A stretch of DNA of 64,000 bases from Sorghum bicolor (Eukaryota > Streptophyta > Magnoliopsida > Poales > Poaceae), in the NCBI RefSeq assembly GCF_000003195.3, contig NC_012873.2, positions 50,067,166 to 50,131,165 on the forward strand, read 5' to 3'. Below, one piece after another: positions 34,468-45,439 of this stretch. Position numbers and translations under genes: made by a program. The stretch's first letter is position 1. Every line of letters starts with the position of its first letter. The notes beneath the pieces are model-generated. The model saw only the letters and a list, made by a program, of their open reading frames with translations. It did not search any database and was not told the DNA's origin.

Positions 34468-34774
34468 CACTACTAAGCGTCTTTCGTCGTCTGTAGCGTC
34501 GTCCGAGCAGCTTGCACCGTCTTCCACCGTGCCTGAGACGACAGCCACAGCGACCGAGTCCGTGCTAGCTTCGTCAGCAGGACTCGAGCAGCCAGCACAG
34601 CCTGTGACAGCTCCCACACCTACAGAGCAGACCCGGACCGCTTCGCCAGCCCGTGCAGCTTCAGAGGGTCACTCCACCTCCTCTGCCTCGACGGCCGACA
34701 GTTCAGACGATGCAGCTCGCTTCGAGGCCGTGCCGAGGGACTCCACTGCTTCACCTCCTCCACCAACTTCTTAG
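34468..34774 (+). pseudogene. Sirevirus ORF3, 3' part after the nested element
   Basis: Immediately after the duplicated GTCAC the Ser/Thr/Ala/Pro-rich tail resumes (TTKRLSSSVASSEQLAP) and ends SPPPPTS with TAG at 34772. The junction restores the reading frame seen just before 26377 if the insert and one TSD copy are ignored. The tail is low-complexity and probably disordered. Confidence 0.8.
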
Positions 34775-35221
34775 GTTTTTGGCTCTTGATGCCAAAGGGG
34801 GAGAGAGTGTGAGTATGAGAGTTAGGAGTTAGGTCGAGCTAGAGAGCTAGAGAGCTTGAGAGGGTCCTTATTCTTTTGAGATATTTTTTGTGTGCTACTC
34901 CATCATGCATCATGTTTATGTTTATGCATTGCACTTGTGTGAGATACTATGGTTGTGAGGCATGACTTGTGCTTAATGTGATTTCTTAATGTCATGTGTT
35001 TTGGCTCTTAGTACTTTTGCTTCCGCGTTTTTACTCCGATGTACTTATGAGCCTTGTGTTTATTATCCTGTTGTATACCACTCACATATTTGGATGCAGG
35101 GTATTGGACTTGGTGGATATAAGCATGACTAATCCCTTTGCTCTTATTGTAACATGCTTATTGAAACCAAGTAATTTGAAAACCTCAACTCCTTTCATAC
35201 TCGAGGTTGTCATCAATCACC
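34775..35221 (+). other. Sirevirus 3' untranslated region
   Basis: Non-coding. A first polypurine-like AAAGGGGGAGAGAG lies near 34,794, directly after ORF3. Multiple polypurine tracts after the last ORF are common in Sireviruses. Confidence 0.6.
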
Positions 35222-35234
35222 AAAAAGGGGGAGA
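35222..35234 (+). other. Sirevirus polypurine tract
   Basis: AAAAAGGGGGAGA lies directly before the 3' LTR, as needed for plus-strand priming. Confidence 0.9.
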
Positions 35235-35235
35235 T

Positions 35236-36770
35236 TGAAAGAGCATCTAGGCTCTAGTGATTTCGGTGATTAATGACATTGTTTATTACTGTGACTAACG
35301 TGTGTTTTGCAGAGGCAAAGTCATAGGTAAGGTCATGGTAAATAGGTACTCGATGGACAGGGACGTATATGCCTACTTAATAGTGGAAATCGTTTCGGTT
35401 TTCAAAGGATGGATGAACATCATCAAGACTAGACTAGGTCTAAGTGCCGTATGGTGAAGAAGGGTACTTAGAGTAGTTTAGGACTTTGTTTTCCTTTGAC
35501 CGTACTATTAAGAGGGGCTTTGATCTAGTAGCTTGACTTAGGCAAGGCTTTAGGTTTAGGTGTGGTGCACACTTGGTAAACCTAGCACTAGGCAGCTCAG
35601 AGATAGTCCTTAGATCGAGAGGAACCAACTTCGTTTAGGAGCGATCGCGTTTCGACGAAGTTAGGGTGCCCAAGGGGGCACCGGACGCTCTGTGAGTACG
35701 TCCGGTGAGGTCCTTAGCCGTTGGTACAGTGTCGTGCTTAGGGTTAGGCACCGGACGCTGGCACCGGACTCACCGGGCAGCGTCCGGTCCCTTACCCAGG
35801 GAGGTTGCAAACCTGCCATGAGCACCGGACGCTAGCACCGGACGCACCGGGTAGCGTCTGGTCCCATGCGCAGGGAGCATGTAAATCTTCCCCGAGCACC
35901 GGACGGTGCACCGGACGCTGGAAGTTAGCGTCCGGTGACCTGACAGTAGCAAGTACAGTTAGCCGTTATGAAGCACCGGACGCTCGGAGCAGTGCGTCCG
36001 ATGCAACATAATGTGCGTCCGGTGACCCCGTTTTCAGTGGAAAACGGTTGGCTGACCTTTGGACTTTGTGGATAGTATTTATACTCCTCCACCTCGTCCA
36101 TGAGAGGTCTCTTGCCCATTTGAACATCAGAGAAACTTGTTGTGGAGCAAGAGAGTAGCAAGAGCCTAGAGAGGATTGAGTTTTGAGTGATTTCTTGAGA
36201 GAATCCTTCTCTAGTGAGTTCCAAGAGTCAAGTGTGCATCCACCACTCTCTAGAGCCTTGTTTGGGTCAAGTGAGAGTTCTTTGCTTGTTACTCTTGTTG
36301 ATCGCCATCACCTAGACGGTTCGGTGGTGATTGGAGGCACGAAGACCGCCCGGAGTTCTTGTGGGTGGCTCGTGTCAAGCTTGTGAGCGGTTTTGGGCGA
36401 TTCACCGCGACGGAGTGTCGAAGAATCAGCCCGTAGAGAGCACTTGGTCCTTGCGCGGACTAAGGGGGAGCAAGACCCTTGCGCGGGTGCTCCAACGAGG
36501 ACTAGTGGAGAGTGGCGACTCTCCGATACCTCGGCAAAACATCGCCGAGCATTTTCTTTCACTACTCCTTTACTTTCTAGCAATTACTTTGTGCTTTTAC
36601 ATTCTTAGAATTGCCATGCTAGAATAGGATTGGAACTAGGTTGCAAAACTTTTTATCCGGTAGCTCTCTAGGTCACACTAGGCACAAGGGGTTGAATTGG
36701 AGCTTATAGGTTGCTTAAATTTTTAGAGAAGCCCAATTCACCTCCCCTCTTGGGCATCTTGATCCTTTCA
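35236..36770 (+). repeat. Sirevirus 3' LTR
   Basis: 1,535 bp. It matches 15457-17002 apart from about 18 substitutions and a 12-bp deletion that removes one palindromic motif near 35,680. Confidence 0.95.
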
Positions 36771-36775
36771 ATATT

Positions 36776-36896
36776 TTATAGTAATATCTATTTCATGTCA
36801 TAAATCCTTTTAATTTTTTCTATAATGTTGGTCGAACTTGAGATGCTTTGACTCTCTAAAATTCTTAGAATAACTTATAATTTGGAATAGATAGAG
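36776..36896 (+). mobile_element. Stowaway-type MITE, right part
   Basis: Continues the copy broken at 15456 and ends with the inverted terminus (ATTTGGAATAGATAGAG) followed by TA. Confidence 0.85.
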
Positions 36897-37282
36897 TACT
36901 AGTTAGGAGAAATTTTTTTGAGGCAACTATATGGTTTTTTTAATCACAATATGAATGCAGATGCTCAGATAGACTCTTACCTTTATAAACACCTACACAC
37001 TTTACCCCTATAAGCACATATGAAAGAATGAGCTTTTATGAGAACACCTACACACTTTACCTCTATGAGTACATCTGGAAGAATGAGCTATCAGATTCTA
37101 AGATTGATGAAATCGGTAGAAAAGGCACAACATCTGTCACCAAAAGAAAATCATTATTAAATTCTATAATAAATCTAGATTAACGGCAGCCAAAATGTTT
37201 TCCATTATCTAAAAAACAGCAGCTCCGACGTTCAAGAGACCAAGTTAAAGAAAGAATTCTGTCATTACCACAAAAACCTATA

Positions 37283-37558
37283 GAGCATCTCCAAGAGATT
37301 AACCAAAAATACTAGCCAAATTTATTGATTTAGCTACTCTCTAAAATAGATCTGACAAAAAGATATTAGAGTACTCCAACAGACTCTGCAAAAGGATGGC
37401 TAGTGAGGTAGGTTATCCAAAAGTAGAGAGCAACTAAGGTGGGATGAAGAGCTACTAAATTTGAAGAGTCATTTACAGAGTCTGTTGGAGACGTTTTTCC
37501 TTCAACAACAGCCAAATATACCTTTAGAAAATGATTTGGCTAGTCTCTTGGAGATGCT
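37283..37558. mobile_element. MITE with AGCATCTCCAAGAGA terminal repeats
   Basis: The left end GAGCATCTCCAAGAGATTA and the reverse complement of the right end (TAAGCATCTCCAAGAGACTA) match. The internal sequence is AT-rich without coding capacity. Confidence 0.65.
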
Positions 37559-37718
37559 TAACAATCCTTTTATTACCATCCGTAATGGCAATGAAGGGAT
37601 CAAAAATTCTAAATGAATGGAAGTGAGAAAAGTCTATAATTTTGAATGGAAATGAAGAGATCCTTCTAGGTTTCATCAGTGACAAGTGAGGAAATTCTCT
37701 AAAAGTTGAACCGGTTTA

Positions 37719-37946
37719 GGCCTTGTTTAGTTCTAAAAAAAATTCAAGATTCCCCGTCACATCGAATCTTACGATACATACATGGAGTATTAAATTTAGA
37801 CGAAAATAAAAACTAATTATACAGTTTGCCTGTAAATCGCGAGATGAATCTTTTGACCCTAATTAGTCTATGATTGAACAATATTTGACACAAACAAACG
37901 AAAGTACTACAGTACCCAAAATCCAAAATTTTTACCAAACAAGACC
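37719..37946. mobile_element. Tourist-type MITE (GGCCTTGTTTAG family)
   Basis: 228 bp between TTA target duplications (37716-37718 and 37947-37949), with GGCCTTGTTTAGTTC at the left and an inverted AACAAGACC at the right. TTA target sites fit PIF/Harbinger-type mobilisation. Confidence 0.85.
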
Positions 37947-38044
37947 TTATTACTACGAGTAGGTTTCACCCAGCTGAGCTGGGTTCAGTCTGCTGCACAT
38001 TTCCTTTGAGGCAACCAGGAGTACAATCTAGTCCGGCCGATTTT

Positions 38045-38590
38045 GGCCCTATTTAAAAATTTTTCATCCATCCCATCGAATCTTTGGATACATGCATGGA
38101 ACATTAAGGGGGCGTTTGGTTCCCCGCCACAGCCTGCTGCCTCAGGTTCAGCTTGCCACCCGCATATGGCAGCTGTTTGGTTCAGACTTCAAATATGGCA
38201 GCCACAGATTTTCTCTATTATAAATCTCGCCACAGCCAAGGCGCTGGTTTCAACCACCACAGCTTAGGCGCCGCCACACTCGCCACGAAATGTGTGGCCG
38301 TGAACCAAACACGTCCTAAATATACATAAAAAAATAAACTAATTACACAATTTCTTTGAAAATCGTGATACGAATCTTTTAAGCCTAATTACTCTATGAT
38401 TAGCCTTAAGTGCTACAGTAACTCACATGTGCTAATGACAGATTAATTATGCTTAATAGATTTGTCTTACAGTTTCCTGACGAGTTATGTAATTTGTTTT
38501 TTTATTAGTTTGTAAAAACTCCTCTCAACATCCTTTCGACATATCCGATGTGACACACAAAAAGTTTTTATCTCCAATCTAAACAGGGCC
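38045..38590. mobile_element. Degenerate Tourist-type MITE interrupted by another MITE
   Basis: The left end GGCCCTATTTAAAAATTTTT and right end CTAAACAGGGCC are separated by an insertion at 38108-38316. Internal phrases (GAATCTTTGGATACATGCAT) match the other family members. Its last bases overlap the start of the next MITE. Confidence 0.65.
38108..38316. mobile_element. Nested MITE with GCGTTTGGTTC termini
   Basis: 209 bp with TAA on both sides (38105-38107 and 38317-38319). The left terminus GGGGGCGTTTGGTTCC is the inverse of GTGAACCAAACACGTCC at the right. GC-rich inside, non-coding. The open frame 38043-38267 crosses it and is not a gene. Confidence 0.8.
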
Positions 38591-38813
38591 TTGTTTAGTT
38601 TGCAAATTTTTTTGTTTTTGGCTACTGTAGCATTTCGTTTTTATTTGACAAACATTATCCAATCACGGAGTAACTAGGCTCAAAATATTCATTTCACAAA
38701 TTACAGGTAAACTGTGCAGTAAATTTTTATTTTCATCTATATTTAATGCTCCATGCATACGACTAAAGATTCGATATGACGGGTTTGAAAATTTTTGCGA
38801 ACTAAACAAGGCC
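38587..38813. mobile_element. Tourist-type MITE (GGCCTTGTTTAG family)
   Basis: GGCCTTGTTTAGTTTG at the left and AACTAAACAAGGCC at the right. No clear TTA duplication at the left, probably because it abuts the previous MITE. Confidence 0.75.
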
Positions 38814-39079
38814 TAACATGTGGGCCGGCTGCAAGCCCTAAAACTTCACGAAAAGCTGGAGATGAACGATGACCCGAGAAAAACTGGGCCAAGCACAGGA
38901 GCGCAGAGATAAAACTCTCTTTTTTTTTTCCTTTGCGTCATATCATCACATGTCCTACTAGCAGCGATAGGTAGCAGCAGTAAGGACAAATTCCATCACC
39001 GATTGACACCAGCTAGGCTAGAAAGCACCCAGAGCGAGAACGGCATATGGATGCCCCGGAATCTTGCATGCAGAACAGA

Positions 39080-39213
39080 GGCCTTGTTTAGGGTAAACTG
39101 TACAATTAGTTTTTATTTTTATATATATTTAGTACTTCATGCATGCGTCTAAAGATTCGATGTGATGGAAAATCTGAAAAATTTTGCAAAATTTTTTGAA
39201 ACTAAACAAGGCT
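39080..39213. mobile_element. Tourist-type MITE, internally deleted
   Basis: GGCCTTGTTTAG at the left and AACTAAACAAGGC at the right enclose only about 130 bp. The part normally containing the AGCACTTTCGTTT-like segment is missing. Confidence 0.65.
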
Positions 39214-40150
39214 CTACGACCCCCTACCCGCGCGGCGCGCTTGCAAGGGAAGGGAAGGGAGGGAGACCGATGGGATGTGCGGAGAGGACTGGCCGGACCG
39301 GGGACGTCTCACGTCTGTCTGAACCTGGACGACACGCGCGCGGTCGCGGAGCTGGCCGGCCCGGGGCAACCATAAAGATTCTCGACGAGACGAGCAAAGC
39401 AAGCAAAAGCACACACGCACGCTAGGTTCACCTGCACCTGCAGCGCCGGCCGGCCGTCGGCAAGCAAAGCTACTAGGGTAGTACTGGATATATTATTCGG
39501 CGTCGCGCTGCTTGCATGCGTAATGCGTTGCCTTCCTTCCCTTCGTTCCGCGGCCGGCCGGGGGACCGGCCGGCGACGGACGGACAAATCAAAGGGAGGA
39601 GGTTGTGGTGCTGGCGTGCAGGAAGGAAACGGACGAGAGGCGCTGTCGTCCCGTCGTTCTTCATCGCGCGCTGGTGGTCTGGTCTTGCGTCGCCGTCTCT
39701 CGTCTGTCCGAGTCTCCGAGAGACGCTGGCGAGGGAAAACAGGAATAAAGTGGCCATGATGCGTCTGTGCATGTATACACCTAGGTAGAGACAGAAAGGT
39801 GAGAGTGTGAGGGAGAGAGCTACTGTACAATACATGCAGCCCATGCATGCAGAGAGAGAGAGAGAGATCGGCGAGAGACATGCGAACCTTTCAGCTACTA
39901 GCCCGAGGTTTGCAGAAGGGGAATCTGTGCAGGAGAGGGGCCAGCAGCTGGGCACAGTGCAGGCTATGCTCCTGCCTGCAACTAGCAGGGACAGCATGCA
40001 ACACACCATACGATACGAGAGAGGGAGAGGCGTGGCGTGATTGGGGAAGTTGGGTGTTGCGTTGCGCTCCCTCAGCGCCCTGGCCGCCAATGCCCCTTTG
40101 ACGATCGTTCTTGCTGCCTCCGGTATGGTTTCCAAGGCGCTAAAGGCCAA
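39214..40150. other. GC-rich, CpG-rich unique region
   Basis: A sharp rise in GC with a (GA)n run at about 39,850-39,868. Long open frames exist on both strands (for example 39473-40165 minus), as expected from GC-rich sequence. None shows a recognisable domain, start context or splice structure. It could be a promoter or first exon of an unrecognised transcript. About 100 bp near 39,890-39,960 resemble 51,640-51,740. Confidence 0.3.
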
Positions 40151-40171
40151 GAACTCGACATTCACAATCTA

Positions 40172-40428
40172 CTCCCTCCGTCCCTAAAAAAATCAATTTC
40201 TAAAGTTATCCTAAGTCAAACTTTTTAAACTTTGACCAAATTTCTAGAAAAAAATGCTAAGATTTATAGTATCAAATTAGTATTATTAGATTCATCATAA
40301 AATATATTTTCATATAATGTGTATTTTATATTATAGATGTTGTTACTCTTTTCTATAAAGTTAGTCAAATTTTAAAAAGTTTGACTGACACGGATCCTAG
40401 GAATTGATTCTTTCAGGGACGGAGGGAG
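40172..40428. mobile_element. Stowaway-type MITE, intact
   Basis: 257 bp between TA dinucleotides (40170-40171 and 40429-40430). Termini CTCCCTCCGTCCCT and the inverse GGGACGGAGGGAG. The inner arms are complementary (ATCAATTTCTAAAGT with inverted AGGAATTGATTC). Confidence 0.92.
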
Positions 40429-40749
40429 TAGCTTAGAACGCGGGGTGTGTTTAGTTTCTATAGAATATAAAATACAAAAATGCCAATAATTTTGGAGTGA
40501 TGAGATACGAAATGCTAAAATTTTTATGGTTATGTTTAGTTTCATCCAAAATACAGAATTTATTGCCCTCACATGAGAGCCTTTTCAGGGGTTTTTTTTT
40601 GGGGTTTTGGCATCTAGAGATCAAAATCCAAAATGAAGAATAACCATCTTTTTGCCAAAAACTTTACATGATGTTTAGTTTTATTATGCAAAATGCTGAA
40701 CCAAAACCTAATTTTTTTGGAGAAAAAAGGGAACTAACACTCTCTTAGT

Positions 40750-40983
40750 TGGTGAAAAATTTGGGTTTAGCTACTGTAACACTTTCATTTGTATTTGACA
40801 GTTGTTATCTAATCATAGACTAATTAACTAGGCTCAAAAGATTCGTCTCACAAATTACAGGCAAACTGTGTAATTAATTTTTTATCTATATTTAATTTAA
40901 TGCTTCATGTATATATTTAAAGATTTGATGTGACGAAAAATTTTGAAAAAAATTAAGATTTTAGGATGAACTAAACAAGACCC
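40750..40983. mobile_element. Tourist-type MITE, left end decayed
   Basis: Contains the family core (AGCTACTGTAACACTTTC, AGGCTCAAAAGATTCGTCTC) and the right end GAACTAAACAAGACC. The left terminus is not recognisable. Confidence 0.65.
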
Positions 40984-41371
40984 AAGGTTGATTTGGACCC
41001 GTAACGGTTACAGTACTACTGCTAGTTATGAGCCACGCACTACATGATTGACCTCGGCCATAAGACTTCTCTCCAAACGAATCGAGAAAACAAGCAAAAT
41101 GCAGTGAACATAATCTAAAATTGCAAGTATATATAAAGTATATGAATGTGATAAGAGGTTCAAACTTGATTCCAAAAGACTAGTCGACACAGGCTATCAA
41201 GATCAAGAACAGGACCTTAGTTCATAGCAGTCGATCTTGGCGATAAAAGTGCAGCGAACAATACCTGTTTCACAAGAAATAAGAACGCAACAAAACGAAA
41301 ACTCTAACAAGAGCGACAATGGCTAAATATAGTGTCTGTTGGCATGCAAACCCTGGACACGCTCCTAAATA
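40984..41371. other. Intergenic, nothing recognised
   Basis: No ORF, repeat or RNA gene seen. Confidence 0.4.
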
Positions 41372-41624
41372 CTCTCCATTCCAAATCATAAGACATTCCA
41401 AGAGTTTTAGAGGGTTAAAATATCTAAAGTTTGACCAAAATTAGAGAGAATTAAAAAAAAATTATGACATAAAATAAATATACTATGAAAATATTGTTAA
41501 TAAAGAATCTAATGATACTAAGTTGGTAATAAATGTTATTATCTTATTATACAATTTTGGTCAAACTTAAGATGATTTGACTCTACAAAATTTTAAAATA
41601 TTTTATAATTTAGGATGGATGGAG
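41372..41624. mobile_element. Stowaway-type MITE
   Basis: 253 bp between TA dinucleotides. Left CTCTCCATTCCAAATCATAAG and inverted right ATAATTTAGGATGGATGGAG. Confidence 0.85.
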
Positions 41625-42169
41625 TAGGCTCTAAGACGATACACGGACTAACGAATCAAAAGATGGGACTCTCGTTCATAGCAGTCGCGATCTTGGTTAT
41701 ACAAGAACAATGATACACTTTCTTTTGTTCCATTAGGCCGTGTAGCGTCTTTGAACCTAGTAGATGCACATCTAGGAGGGTATGCATAAGGTTGAACAAA
41801 AAACTCAAAACTTGTTAGCTCATTCAACTTGTGGCTACTTGGCTCAACTCGGCTTGACTCGCCGAGCCAAGCTGAGCCGAGCCAAAATTTTAGCTCGTTA
41901 ATTATAACTGTAACCTTTGGTCGTCCATGACTTCCTAGTAGATATTAGGGATATTAATCTCTGCCACCTTAGTCGAGCCTATATATATGGTTTTAAGTGT
42001 GTGCATGGTCAACATATATATAATCTTATTGGTAATTGGAAGCATACCAGTTTGGGGATACACATGTCATACTTTAATTTTTTTATTTTAGGATGTAATC
42101 AGAAAGCACAAAAAAGGAATGATTTTATATTTCTTTCTAACGTTCACTAAAGTTTTAATTAGTTTGTTA
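41625..42169. other. Intergenic with a GAGCC-rich segment
   Basis: About 41,810-41,905 is built of GAGCC/GGCTC phrases (CTCGGCTTGACTCGCCGAGC) and resembles 44,625-44,750. No supported gene; ORF 41917-42150 has no homology I recognise. Confidence 0.4.
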
Positions 42170-42415
42170 CTCCCACAGTCCCAAATTTTAAGTCATTTTA
42201 ATTTTCTTAGAGAGTCAAAACGTTTTAAGTTAGACCAAACATATATAATAAAATAATCACATTTATAATAACAAATAAATATCATTAAGTTCTTCATTAA
42301 TTATATTTTTATGGTATTCCTATTTATTGTCATAAATTTTTATAATTTTCTCTATAATTTTGGTCAAACTTGAGATGCACTGACCCTCTAAAAATTTTAG
42401 AATAAGTATTAATTC
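42170..42415. mobile_element. Stowaway-type MITE, degenerate
   Basis: Left end after TA reads CTCCCACAGTCCCAAATTTTA. The interior has the family phrases AGTCAAAACGTTTTAAG and GGTCAAACTTGAGATGCA. The right terminus has decayed. Confidence 0.65.
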
Positions 42416-43544
42416 TGAAAAAATAAAAATGGTTTATGAAAGTTTCTATGCTAATTTTCCTAGGGATGTTACATTCGTGATGGTTGCGTTAATTTATTTG
42501 AGTGAAAAATGAATTTATATATTCTATTAAGCCCTGAATAGGTTCTCTATAATCTAAAAAAATAAAGTTTCAAAGCTTGTTTTAAAAATTAGTTTGAAAA
42601 ACCGTTCAAGTTTTAGTTCAAAATTCTTTATTTTTTGGAAATTAATGATAAAGTACTTTTGAATGGTTTAAAAATGTATTTCAAAAAAACTTTAATAGTA
42701 TTGCAAATTTTAGTTCGTAAACGAATTAGAAGTAGTTTATATTATTTCTTAAACTAGATTCAAAATATTTTGAAAAGGATTTCTTAAATATAATTTATGA
42801 TGGTTTGAAAATAAAGGTTTAAAAAAGCTTCAACACATATTTGAAAACTATTATGCAACACTTAGAAAATATCAAAATTTGTCTTGGGCTGAAGCAACTT
42901 CAAAGCCCAACCTAACTTTCCTTTATTTTCTTCTTTTCGATTTTATCCAATTTAGCCCATTCATCTATTCTCTCTACGACCCCTAAAAAATTCTATTCTT
43001 CTTAGGGTCGCCTACCATCCTAGCCATTTATTTCTTTTTTATCTTTTGTTTACGGCAATCGGTATTATTATTGGAGAAAAGTTCTTTTTACCCCTAAACA
43101 TTTCACACTAGTCCGATTCTTCATCTACAAAACTAGTTTTTTTGAACCCCTAACTTTTAAAACTGTTTGATTTTAGACCTTAGTCAGTTTTGATAATGGT
43201 TCTTCGCTAATGTGGCGCTACATTATAGGGGTAAATCAGACTAAGTTGAACTTTTAAGAGGTAAATCAAAACATATTTTTTTAAAAAATAAAAAAATTAT
43301 TAGAAAATAAATTTTTAAAATGTTTTCTAAATGTTTTTACATGTGAAAGGAATGCAATTAAAAATCCAAAAATTTGGTTGAATCTTAGAAATTTTGTTTA
43401 AGCTCAAAAAATTATGAAACTAGTTTCAGTTTTTTTCTTGTAAAGTCAAACCCTCTGTTATGGTACGTAGCTTGAAATTGTTTTAATCATGAAGGGCACA
43501 CAAGACAGCTTGTTATATGTTTGAGCAGCTACAGTTGCACCGTT
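42416..43544. other. AT-rich intergenic region
   Basis: Simple-looking AT-rich DNA with runs of TTTGAAA and AAAAATTT. No ORF or element with defined ends recognised. Confidence 0.4.
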
Positions 43545-43886
43545 GAGCATCTCCAAAGGTTTTGCATTTGAAGTTTGCATTTGAGTAATTTGCTAAAAAG
43601 CTTCAAAAGAGGTATCCAACGGTTTTGCATTTGGAGTTTGCAATTTGGGCAACTTGGTAAATGAGGGATCAAACTTGGCTATGGACGGCTTTGCAAATCC
43701 GATTGCACGAGCAAAGTCACGCGCAAGGAAAGCACGCGCGCTTGAAGACCTCCTATTTTTATCCTTTGCCAAGTCCAAATGCCAATTCCCTTGGAGATGA
43801 TCTATTTTTATTCTTTGCATTTTGTTATGAGAGTTTACAAACAACAACAAATATAAGTCAATTTACCAAAACCTTTGGAGATGCTC
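43545..43886. mobile_element. MITE with 20-bp perfect TIR
   Basis: 342 bp. The left terminus GAGCATCTCCAAAGGTTTTG is perfectly repeated inverted at the right. No clear target duplication, so the superfamily is uncertain. The open frames inside are not genes. Confidence 0.8.
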
Positions 43887-44045
43887 TATCTCAGTCAGAT
43901 ATGCAGTAAATCTAAGCGTTCTGCGTGTTTGTTGCAGCCTGCTAGGGAGTTCGGTTTTGGGTCGACCTTTGCACACCAAAACCACACTTTGTAGCTAGCC
44001 TGCGTGATCTTGTTACAATCTAGAAACTTTTTTCCTCTTAACGAA

Positions 44046-44324
44046 GGCCTTGTTTAGTTTGTAAAAAATTTCAAGATTCTCCATTACATTGAATCTTACA
44101 GTATATGTATGGATCATTAAATATAGATGAAAACAAACGAATCTTACAGTATATGTATGGACCATTAAATATAGATGAAAACAAAAACTAATTACACAGT
44201 TTGCCTGTAAATCGCGAGATGAATCTTTTGAATTTAGTTAGCCATAATTGGATAATATTTGTAAAATAAAAACGAAAGTGCTACAGTGCCCAAAACTCCC
44301 AAATTTTGCAAACTGAACAAGGCC
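44046..44324. mobile_element. Tourist-type MITE with internal 48-bp duplication
   Basis: GGCCTTGTTTAGTTTG at the left and AACTGAACAAGGCC at the right, with GAA on both sides. Units 44091-44138 and 44139-44186 are a near-perfect tandem duplication inside the element. Confidence 0.8.
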
Positions 44325-44757
44325 GAAGTAGTACAAGCAAACGTGCACGTTGGCGAAAAAAATAAGTGCTAGGCTGTTGTGTAGTGGTCTACGAGCAACT
44401 CCAAGAGCTTCACTATTCTTGTTGTGAAGATTATTTTAGAATTTGTATAGCAAAAAGTAGACTCCAACAGATGTGTTATCTGGTTTTATAAAATAGAAAG
44501 TTGGTTATCCTTTAATTTTCGGTGGTCATATATAGACAACCACTAATACAGGTTATCTGATTTTGTAAAATAGCAAAACTGTTGTGGAGTTATTTTTTTT
44601 AAATAATTAGACTTTTTATACCTGGCTCGCGAGCTTAACGAGCCGGTTTGAGCTTTTAACGAGCCAACTATTGAGTTGAGCTGAGTTAACTCGTTATCCT
44701 AATGAGCCAAAATAAGCCGAGCCGAGCCGAATCGAGCTAGCTGGTTATCCAGCCTTA
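44325..44757. other. Intergenic with second GAGCC-rich segment
   Basis: From about 44,390 a MITE-like left end (GAGCAACTCCAAGAGC) without a matching right end. From about 44,625 to 44,750 GAGCC phrases like those near 41,850. Confidence 0.4.
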
Positions 44758-45053
44758 GGCTGTCTCCAATAGGAGACCCATTTGAGAACCCAAACCCAAA
44801 ATAGGTTTCCAACACAATACCTATATACCTATAACTTCCAACAGTACCCATATAGAAGACCCATTTTGGGTATCAGGAGAGACATAACCCAAATTTGGGT
44901 ATCCTCTCTCCTCGAGACCTATTTGCAGAGAGTGTTGTCTTTTAGGTCTTGTTATTGGAGAAGAGTAAAAATATGTATAAAACCTTGTACCTGTAGTGCT
45001 ACCCAAAGCACAAATAGGTATTGTATTTTCGGTGACTATCGTTGGAGATAGTC
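44758..45053. mobile_element. Tourist-type MITE with GGCTGTCTCCAA/TTGGAGATAGTC ends
   Basis: 296 bp between TTA target duplications (44755-44757 and 45054-45056). Termini GGCTGTCTCCAATAGG and inverted CGTTGGAGATAGTC. Confidence 0.8.
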
Positions 45054-45056
45054 TTA

Positions 45057-45299
45057 GGCCTTGTTTAGTTCCAAAATTTTTGGCAAAATGAGCACTGTAG
45101 CAATTTCGTTTGTATTTGACAAATATTGTTCAATCATGGACTAACTAGGCTCAAAAGATTCGTCTCGTCAATTCCGACTAAACTGTGCAATTAGTTTTTA
45201 TTTTTATTTATATTTAATACTCCATGCATACGTCTAAAGATTCGATGTGACGGGGAATCTGAAAAATTTTGCAAAATTTTTGAGGAACTAAACAAGGCC
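45057..45299. mobile_element. Tourist-type MITE (GGCCTTGTTTAG family), intact
   Basis: 243 bp between TTA duplications (45054-45056 and 45300-45302). GGCCTTGTTTAGTTCC and inverted GGAACTAAACAAGGCC are perfect 16-bp termini. It lies about 560 bp upstream of the WW-domain gene's ATG. Confidence 0.92.
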
Positions 45300-45439
45300 T
45301 TAAGTGCCTAGCAGACTAGCAGCACTGCCAAATAAAACCCGTGACAAAGCTAGGGTGTAGGGGGCAAACAAAACAAGAAAACGACCAGAGATACCTCATC
45401 AAGAAATGAGCCAAAGGATTACACATGGACATGGGTCTA

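Larger units (their letters stand above)
15457..36770 (+). mobile_element. Sirevirus-type Copia LTR retrotransposon, 21.3 kb including an 8.1-kb nested element
   Basis: Flanked by the perfect 5-bp TSD ATATT (15452-15456 and 36771-36775). LTRs begin TG and end CA, the PBS resembles the initiator-Met type, and a polypurine tract lies next to the 3' LTR. Order: gag with two zinc knuckles, protease, integrase, reverse transcriptase, RNase H, then a third ORF, which is the Copia order with a Sirevirus-style extra gene. Without the insert the element is about 13.2 kb. By eye the two LTRs show about 18 substitutions over roughly 1.53 kb, mostly transitions, plus a 12-bp deletion. Multiple stops and frameshifts make it non-autonomous now. 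Confidence 0.95.

Noticed and set aside
35236..36770. A second independent Sirevirus insertion at 35,236
   Set aside because: It is the 3' LTR of the element that starts at 15,457: matching LTR, adjacent polypurine tract, and the ATATT duplication at both outer ends.
39309..40165. 190- and 230-codon minus-strand frames in the GC-rich region
   Set aside because: No domain, no conserved start, and the other strand is equally open; treated as a compositional effect.
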